6,039 nt of DNA from a bacterium (GTDB lineage: Bacteria > Krumholzibacteriota > Krumholzibacteria > LZORAL124-64-63), in the NCBI GenBank assembly GCA_021767885.1, contig JAASSM010000130.1:1-6039 (forward strand), read 5' to 3'. The position numbers and the translations under genes were made by a program. The notes under the pieces are model-generated. The model was not told the origin of the DNA. It was given only the letters and a program-made list of their open reading frames with translations, and made no database searches. Shown here one piece after another: positions 1 to 4,799 of the stretch (the stretch's first letter is position 1; the number at the start of each line of letters is the position of its first letter).

Positions 1-1077
1 AGCGAGGTGGTGGTGGTGATCGGCATCGGCGGCAGCTATCTGGGGTCGCGGGCCGTGCTGGAGGCCCTGGGCCCCGGCCCGCAGGCCCCGGAGATCCTCT
101 TCGCCGGCACCAGCCTGGCCGCCGGCGCGCTGCAGCAGGTGATCCGGAGACTGGATGGCCGCGATTTCCGTCTCTGCGTGATCTCCAAGAGCGGCACCAC
201 GCTGGAGCCCGCGGTGGCGTTCCGGGTCCTGCGTCGCCTGCTCGAGGATCGCTACGGCGTCGAGGCGGCCGCCGGCCGCATCACCGTCATCACGGACGCG
301 GAGAAGGGCGCGCTGCGCCGCCAGGCCGACGAGTCCGGCTGGGAGGCCTGGACCATCCCGGGCGACGTGGGCGGCCGCTTCTCCGTGCTCACGCCGGTGG
401 GCCTGTGGCCGCTGGCGGTCGCGGGCGTGGACGTCCGCGAGCTCGTGGCCGGGGCGGCAGCCATGCGCGAGGGATGCCAGGCCGGGGAGCTGCGTGCCAA
501 CCCGGCCCACCTCTACGCCGCCACCCGCTACGCGCTCTACCAGCGGGGCTTCGTCACCGAGGTGCTGGCCACCTTCCTGCCCGGCCTGCGCCTGGTGGGC
601 GAGTGGTGGAAGCAGCTCTACGGCGAGAGCGAGGGCAAGCAGGGCAAGGGCATCTTCCCGGCCTCCACGGTCTACACCACCGACCTGCACAGCCTCGGCC
701 AGTACCTGCAGGACGGCCGCCGCGACCTGCTGGAGACCTTCCTGGTGGTGCGCGAGGACGCCCCGGAGGTCACCGTGCCGGCCGATCCGGGCGGCGGCGG
801 CGACGACGGCCTGGATTACCTCGTGGGCCAGACCCTGGACGACATCAACGACAAGGCCTTCCAGGGCACGCGCGCCGCTCACGTCAGCGGTGGCGTCCCC
901 TGCCTGACCCTGGAGCTGGACCGGCTGACCGCCCACTCCCTGGGCGCTCTGCTCTATCTCTTCGAGAAGGGCGTGGCGGTGAGCGGCCGCCTGCTGGGCG
1001 TCAATCCCTTCGACCAGCCCGGCGTGGAGGCGTACAAGCGGGAGATGTTCCGGTTGCTGGGCAAGCCCGGCGCCTGA
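1..1077 (+). CDS. pgi: Glucose-6-phosphate isomerase, short (Firmicutes-like) type, 5'-truncated by window
   Basis: Interconverts glucose-6-phosphate and fructose-6-phosphate in the cytoplasm (glycolysis/gluconeogenesis). The frame is open from base 1, so the true start lies upstream. The GTG at 7 falls within the conserved sugar-phosphate-binding strand (VVVIGIGGSYLGSRAV) and is not a plausible start. With base 1 as codon 1, 358 codons are visible: GIGGS at 8-12, SKSGTT at 62-67, the first PGI signature around GGRFS (124-128), GESEGK at 208-213, TDLHS with His230, and the second signature GVNPFDQPGVEAYK ending in Lys346. Glu in GESEGK, the His and the Lys match catalytic positions known in the family. 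EWWKQLYGESEGK and TDLHSLGQYLQDGRRDLLET resemble the roughly 450-residue Bacillus-type enzymes, so about 90 N-terminal residues are missing. The stop is TGA at 1075-1077. A 91-base gap separates it from the next gene, so it is probably a separate transcription unit. The identity is very secure; the subtype is judged from remembered motifs. Confidence 0.97.
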   Translation, partial: SEVVVVIGIGGSYLGSRAVLEALGPGPQAPEILFAGTSLAAGALQQVIRRLDGRDFRLCVISKSGTTLEPAVAFRVLRRLLEDRYGVEAAAGRITVITDAEKGALRRQADESGWEAWTIPGDVGGRFSVLTPVGLWPLAVAGVDVRELVAGAAAMREGCQAGELRANPAHLYAATRYALYQRGFVTEVLATFLPGLRLVGEWWKQLYGESEGKQGKGIFPASTVYTTDLHSLGQYLQDGRRDLLETFLVVREDAPEVTVPADPGGGGDDGLDYLVGQTLDDINDKAFQGTRAAHVSGGVPCLTLELDRLTAHSLGALLYLFEKGVAVSGRLLGVNPFDQPGVEAYKREMFRLLGKPGA

Positions 1078-1078
1078 C

Positions 1079-1096
1079 CGGCCGCGCCGGCGGCCG
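1079..1096 (+). terminator. GC hairpin just after pgi stop; weak terminator candidate
   Basis: A perfect 7-bp inverted repeat (CGGCCGC / GCGGCCG, loop GCCG) begins two bases after the pgi stop codon. No T-run follows; the next bases are CGCGGCGGACGG. It therefore does not fit a standard intrinsic terminator. It could stabilise the pgi mRNA 3' end or assist Rho-dependent termination, but such palindromes arise easily by chance in DNA this GC-rich. Confidence 0.25.
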
Positions 1097-1131
1097 CGGC
1101 GGACGGAGGTCCCCGGCGGAGCAGGTCGTGG

Positions 1132-1160
1132 TTTCCCGCACGCGCGGCGTGGGCTACCAT
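1132..1160 (+). promoter_or_regulatory. Weak candidate sigma-70-like promoter for the Omp85 operon
   Basis: TTTCCC (1132-1137, 3 of 6 matches to TTGACA) and TACCAT (1155-1160, 4 of 6 to TATAAT) are separated by 17 bases. They sit in the only relatively AT-containing stretch of the gap between pgi and the next gene. Transcription would begin about 7 bases after TACCAT, at roughly 1167, almost on the ATG at 1169. There is no Shine-Dalgarno sequence in front of that ATG, which fits a near-leaderless message. The boxes are poor matches, so this is a suggestion from position and spacing only. Confidence 0.3.
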
Positions 1161-1168
1161 ACCCGCCC

Positions 1169-2533
1169 ATGGGCACCTTCCGCGCATCCCGGCTCGCCGT
1201 GTCGCTGGTCCTGACCGCCGTTCTCCTGGCGGTCGCGACCCTGGCCGCCGCCGCCCCCGGTCCCCGGGCGACGGTGCCGCCGGACGCGCCGCGCACGCTG
1301 CGGCTGGAGGCCATCCGCGTGGCCCCGGACGATCCCGCCACCGACCGTCTGATCCGCCGCCTGCTGCCGCTCGCTCCCGGAGCGCCGGTGGACCTGACCG
1401 TCCTCGAGCTGGCACGCGAGAGCCTCGAGGGCTCGGGCTACTTCCGCGCGGTGGATCTCTACACCGCCCGCGGCTCCGCGCCCGGCGGCGTGGTCCTGCA
1501 CGTGGAGGTGACGGCCGAGCGCCGCGTCCGCCTGCTCACCGGTTTCGGCTACGACCCCATGGACGGCTGGTACCTCAACCTCCTGGGTGCCAGGCTCCTG
1601 AATCGCCCCCGGCCGGGTAGCGAGCTGCGCGTGGCCGTCCGCAACGGCTACAGCGTGGAGGGGGTGTACCTGGAGGGGCGTCTGCCGGTCGGCGATCGGC
1701 CGGGCACGGCCTGGCTCCTGGACCTGCACGGCAGCGATCAGCGCTGGATGTTCTACGAGCGCCGGGAGGGGTGGGATCAGCCCATCCACAGCCGGGTGGC
1801 GCGGCTGGGCCGGCAGGCGCCGGTGGGCCCGGTGATCCTGACGGGCTGGTTCGGTTACAGCTGGCGCGAGCCGGACGACGAGGCCACCGCCTGGATCGAG
1901 GGCGAGGAGATCACCCGCCCGGCCCGCGAGCTGGTGGATGCCGATCTCGCCGGGCGGAGCTTCCTCGACTTCTGGCTGGAGGCCCGCCACGACGGCCGCG
2001 ATACCGAGCGGCCCTGGTGGCGGGGGACCTGGTGGGGCGTCCGGCTACGGGCCAGCCGCGAACTGGCCGGCCGCGGCTTCTACACCGGCGAGGCCTACGC
2101 CCGCCGGGCCTGGCCCCTGGGGCGGCAAGCCGCCCTGGCCGGCCGGCTGCGCGCCGCGCACGCCGATCCCGGGACCCCTTACCATCAACGCTTCCAGTTC
2201 GGCGGCGTGGGCTCGGTGCGGGGCTACGACTTCGCCTTCCTCTCCGGGCGCACCGGCGCCTCCGAGCTGGTCCAGGCCAACCTCGAGCTGCGCACCGCCC
2301 TGCTCGGTCGCGACGCCCCGCTGCCGCGGGTGGCCGGCCTGCTGTTCCTGGACACGGGCCAGAGCTGGGATACCACCGGCGGCAGCCGGGGCTGGGTGGC
2401 CGGTGCCGGCTGGGGCGTCCGCGTCCGGTTGCCCTGGGTGCAGTACCTGGGCGTGGAGGTGGGCTACCCCCTGGTGGACGTGGGCGACATCTCGCCCGCG
2501 GTGGTGAACATCGCCCTCGGATGGTCCTACTGA
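1169..2533 (+). CDS. Omp85/BamA-superfamily outer-membrane protein with one POTRA domain
   Basis: A 454-residue exported protein. Residues 1 to about 29 form a signal peptide: Arg5 and Arg8, a hydrophobic core from VSLVLTAVLLAVATL, and an Ala-rich cleavage region. Residues about 43-116 read as one POTRA domain (start TLRLEAIRV, helix around LTVLELARESLEGSGYF, end VVLHVEVTAERRV). The remaining roughly 335 residues have the alternating pattern of a beta-barrel. Barrel hallmarks are FGGVGSVRGY at 344-353, matching the conserved VRGY of the Omp85 lid loop, QANLELRTAL at 369-378, LLFLDTGQSW at 391-400, and an aromatic C-terminus (NIALGWSY) like a BAM recognition signal. BamA (about 800 residues, five POTRAs) and TamA (three) are much larger, so this is neither. 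It could insert or secrete proteins or lipids at the outer membrane; the substrate is unknown. The ATG at 1169 places the signal peptide correctly. The next gene starts two bases after its stop. Confidence 0.85.
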   Translation: MGTFRASRLAVSLVLTAVLLAVATLAAAAPGPRATVPPDAPRTLRLEAIRVAPDDPATDRLIRRLLPLAPGAPVDLTVLELARESLEGSGYFRAVDLYTARGSAPGGVVLHVEVTAERRVRLLTGFGYDPMDGWYLNLLGARLLNRPRPGSELRVAVRNGYSVEGVYLEGRLPVGDRPGTAWLLDLHGSDQRWMFYERREGWDQPIHSRVARLGRQAPVGPVILTGWFGYSWREPDDEATAWIEGEEITRPARELVDADLAGRSFLDFWLEARHDGRDTERPWWRGTWWGVRLRASRELAGRGFYTGEAYARRAWPLGRQAALAGRLRAAHADPGTPYHQRFQFGGVGSVRGYDFAFLSGRTGASELVQANLELRTALLGRDAPLPRVAGLLFLDTGQSWDTTGGSRGWVAGAGWGVRVRLPWVQYLGVEVGYPLVDVGDISPAVVNIALGWSY

Positions 2534-2535
2534 TC

Positions 2536-3207
2536 ATGGGCCGCGCGTGTCCTGGCATCCCGGTCCTCCTGCTCCTGATCGCCGCGCTGGCCATGGCCGC
2601 TCCGGCGCGCGCCCAGGATGGTGGCCAGCCGCGCGTCCTCGGGGCCGAGCTCGCCGTGCGCGACGGCTGGCTCGTGGCCCAGATCCGCCTCTCCGGCCTC
2701 ATCGACCAGCGCACCGCCAGCACCATCGACAGCGGTCTGCCCGGCATCTGCGCCTACGAGGTGGTCCTCCGCGGGCCGGACGGCGGGGTCCGCGAGCGCC
2801 TCACCTGGACCGTGCGCCTGGAACACGACATCTGGGAGGATCGCTACCTGGTGCGCGGTCCGGACGGGGCACGGGAGGTGGCCAGCATCGCGGCCATGGA
2901 CTCGGCGGCCGCGCACGTGGCCGACCTGCGGATCCTGCCGGTGGCGGAGCTGCGGCCGGAGCGCGAGTACCGGCTCGAGGTGTCGGTGGAGGTGCTGCCG
3001 CTGGGGGCGGAGGCGGAGGATCGCCTGACCCGCTACCTGAGCCGCCGGGGCGGGGGCAGCCGCGAGGAGCTGGACGTGGACCTGGGTTCGCTCTTCAGCC
3101 GCGTGTTCGGTGGCGGCGGCGGGGGCGGCGGCCGCACGAGCATCGCCTGGACCGGGCCCGGGTTCCGGCCCCGCGCGCTGGACGGGGCGGCGGAGGGGTC
3201 GTCATGA
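2536..3207 (+). CDS. DUF4390-like exported protein encoded ahead of the NtrY-type kinase
   Basis: 223 residues, function unknown. Residues 1-26 are a clear signal peptide (hydrophobic VLLLLIAALAM, then APARA with cleavage before Gln27), so the mature protein is probably periplasmic. The body opens with a strand segment (VLGAELAVRDGWLVAQIRLSG), then a GLPG turn, a strand containing YEVVL, a segment with W and R (LTWTVRLEHDIWEDRYLV), and a late REYRLEVSVEVLPL strand. This order, the size and the position directly before ntrY resemble DUF4390 proteins of Proteobacteria, but the match is from memory and the C-terminus differs. Residues 192-199 are eight glycines between SLFSRVF and RTSIAWTGPGFRP. 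The ATG at 2536 lies two bases after the Omp85 stop. An in-frame ATG at 2521 overlaps that gene and would add MVLLI. Neither has a good Shine-Dalgarno (only GGATGG at 2519-2524), so translation probably depends on reinitiation. The stop overlaps the next start by four bases. Confidence 0.65.
   Translation: MGRACPGIPVLLLLIAALAMAAPARAQDGGQPRVLGAELAVRDGWLVAQIRLSGLIDQRTASTIDSGLPGICAYEVVLRGPDGGVRERLTWTVRLEHDIWEDRYLVRGPDGAREVASIAAMDSAAAHVADLRILPVAELRPEREYRLEVSVEVLPLGAEAEDRLTRYLSRRGGGSREELDVDLGSLFSRVFGGGGGGGGRTSIAWTGPGFRPRALDGAAEGSS
3192..3198 (+). promoter_or_regulatory. Shine-Dalgarno sequence of the NtrY-type kinase gene
   Basis: GGAGGGG lies five bases before the ATG at 3204, inside the last codons of the DUF4390-like gene. 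It fixes the kinase start within a longer open frame that runs in from about 2547. It also explains how the kinase can be translated efficiently even though its start overlaps the previous stop (ATGA). Confidence 0.8.
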
Positions 3208-4799
3208 GGCTGCGGTGGCGGTTGACCCTGCTGGTGCTCTTCGCCACGGGCGTGCCGGTGCTCACCGGACTGCTCGTGCACCGCCAGTTGCTGCAGGAGG
3301 TCTTCGATCGGGCCTACAGCGACCAGCTCGACCAGGCCCTGGAGGCCGGCGTCCGGCAGGCCCGTCAGGGATACGTCACCGCGCGCGAGGACCTGCAGTC
3401 CAGCGCGGTGATGCTGGCCGAGGCCTGGCAGGCCGCGGTGCGCAGTGGCGGCGATCCGGCGGCCGGACGGGCGGCGCTGGACGATGCCGCGCCCGCGCTC
3501 CTGGCGCCCGGCGACCGCTGCGTCCTGGTGGCCGAGGACGGCGGCGCCACGGTGATCCAGGCCGGCACGGTCTCGCCGCGACCACCGGCCCAGGCGCGGC
3601 CGGCGGACGTGCCGCCATCGGTGCTGACGGCCATGGCCTCGCTCCCCGGCGGCCGCCGGCTGGAGCTCACCCGGGAGATGGCGGCGGACTGGCGCGCGGA
3701 CGCCACGCAGCTGGTGCAGACCCTGCAGGTGGTGCGCGGCCTGCGCCTGGAGGACGCGCGGTTCGCCCGGCATTTCTGGCTGCCGTTCCTGGTGCTCTCG
3801 CTGGCGGCCCTGGCGCTGAGCGTGGTGCTCGCCCTGCAGCTCAGCCGGGGCATCACCGGTCCGGTCCGTCGCCTGCTGCACGGGACCGAGCAGGTGGCCG
3901 CCGGACAGTGGAGCGTGCAGGTGCCGCCGGCGGGGCGGGACGAGATCGGCCGCCTCACCGAGGGCTTCAATGCCATGGTGCGGACCATCGGCGCCCAGAA
4001 CCGACGCCTGGTGGACCTGGAGAAGCTCGCCGGATGGCGCGAGATGGCCCGGGCCCTGGCCCACGAGGTCAAGAACCCGTTGACGCCCATCCAGCTCACC
4101 GTCGAGGAGATCCGCGCCCGCTATCCCGGCGGCGACCCGCAGTACGAGGAGCTCCTGGACGACTGCACGCGCATCGTGGTGGAGGAGGTGGAGAGCCTGC
4201 GCGCGGTGGTGCAGCGGTTCCGGGAGTTCTCGCGGCCGGTGGAACTGGAGCCGGTGCCCGTGGACCTGGGCGCCCTCGTGCGCGATGTGGCCGCCCTGCA
4301 GCGGGACCTGCAGGTGGACGTGCAGGTGGACGACCGTCTCGGCCCGGTGGCCGCGGATCCGGATCGCCTGCGCCAGGTGCTCATGAACCTCGCCGGCAAC
4401 GCGCGCGAGGCCACCGCCGGGCAGGACACGCCGCGCCTGGGCCTGACCGCGCGGGGGGAGCCGGATGCGGTGGTGATCACCCTGGAGGACAGCGGGCCGG
4501 GGATCCCGGCCGACGAGCGCGAGCGGGTCTTCGAGCCCTACCGGACCGGGCGGGCCGGGGGCCTGGGACTGGGGCTGGCCCTGGTCAAGGGCATCGTCCT
4601 GGCCCATGGTGGCAGCATCGCCGTGGACGCCGGCCGCTGGGGCGGCGCCCGCTTCACCATCCGCCTGCCGCGCAGCGGGAACGCCCCGCCCGCGGCCACG
4701 GCGCCGTCCGGCGCCGACCCGACCATCTCCGCGCCGGCGACCGGGCCGGACGCCAGCGCCGGGTCCGCGAAGACCGGCGAGGAGGACCGCCATGCCTGA
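3204..4799 (+). CDS. ntrY: NtrY-type membrane sensor histidine kinase
   Basis: A 531-residue inner-membrane kinase. TM1 is about 7-25 and TM2 about 191-213. They enclose a periplasmic sensor region of roughly 165 residues with no family I recognise. A HAMP linker follows (about 214-266, ITGPVRRLLHGTEQVAAGQW... RDEIGRLTEGFNAM). The dimerisation/phosphoacceptor helix holds His287 in LAGWREMARALAHEVKNPLTP, the signature of NtrY-type kinases. The ATPase domain has the N box (NLAGNAREA, 395-403), G1 (DSGPGI, 429-434), F box (VFEPYRTG, 442-449) and G2 (GLGLGLALVKGI, 453-464). No PAS domain fits between HAMP and the His helix, so it is shorter than alphaproteobacterial NtrY (over 700 residues). Residues 491-531 are an Ala/Pro/Gly/Ser-rich, probably disordered tail. 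Its partner should be the regulator that starts within its last eight bases. The ATG at 3204 is chosen for its Shine-Dalgarno and because it begins just before TM1. Confidence 0.9.
   Translation: MRLRWRLTLLVLFATGVPVLTGLLVHRQLLQEVFDRAYSDQLDQALEAGVRQARQGYVTAREDLQSSAVMLAEAWQAAVRSGGDPAAGRAALDDAAPALLAPGDRCVLVAEDGGATVIQAGTVSPRPPAQARPADVPPSVLTAMASLPGGRRLELTREMAADWRADATQLVQTLQVVRGLRLEDARFARHFWLPFLVLSLAALALSVVLALQLSRGITGPVRRLLHGTEQVAAGQWSVQVPPAGRDEIGRLTEGFNAMVRTIGAQNRRLVDLEKLAGWREMARALAHEVKNPLTPIQLTVEEIRARYPGGDPQYEELLDDCTRIVVEEVESLRAVVQRFREFSRPVELEPVPVDLGALVRDVAALQRDLQVDVQVDDRLGPVAADPDRLRQVLMNLAGNAREATAGQDTPRLGLTARGEPDAVVITLEDSGPGIPADERERVFEPYRTGRAGGLGLGLALVKGIVLAHGGSIAVDAGRWGGARFTIRLPRSGNAPPAATAPSGADPTISAPATGPDASAGSAKTGEEDRHA
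4779..4786 (+). promoter_or_regulatory. Shine-Dalgarno sequence of the NtrX-type regulator gene
   Basis: GAGGAGGA is five bases before the ATG at 4792 and lies within the final codons of the kinase gene, where it encodes part of the GEEDRHA terminus. It supports the start at 4792, which gives the correct receiver-domain N-terminus (MPDRILVVDDE). Confidence 0.85.

Noticed and set aside
1101..1112. Small inverted repeat GGAC-GGAG-GTCC between pgi and the Omp85 gene
   Set aside because: The stem is only 4 bp with no T-run or conserved operator pattern, which is within chance expectation.
405..1214. A 269-codon plus-strand frame within and past pgi
   Set aside because: It is a frame-shifted reading of pgi with Arg/Pro/Gly/Ala-rich low-complexity translation, while pgi itself is intact in its own frame with all motifs.
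1410..1424. TGGCACG resembling the -24 element of a sigma-54 promoter
   Set aside because: The -12 position reads AGCC instead of TTGC, lacking the key GC. The site is inside the POTRA coding sequence, with no downstream gene start that it could serve.
1154..1990. A minus-strand open frame across the start of the Omp85 gene
   Set aside because: It overlaps the signal peptide, POTRA and barrel coding region, and its translation shows no domain. It is a GC-driven shadow.
4311..4332. Short tandem repeat of a 12-base unit (CAGGTGGACG twice) in the kinase gene
   Set aside because: It encodes QVDVQVD, a normal alternating beta-strand of the ATPase domain, with only two copies. Codon bias explains the repeat.
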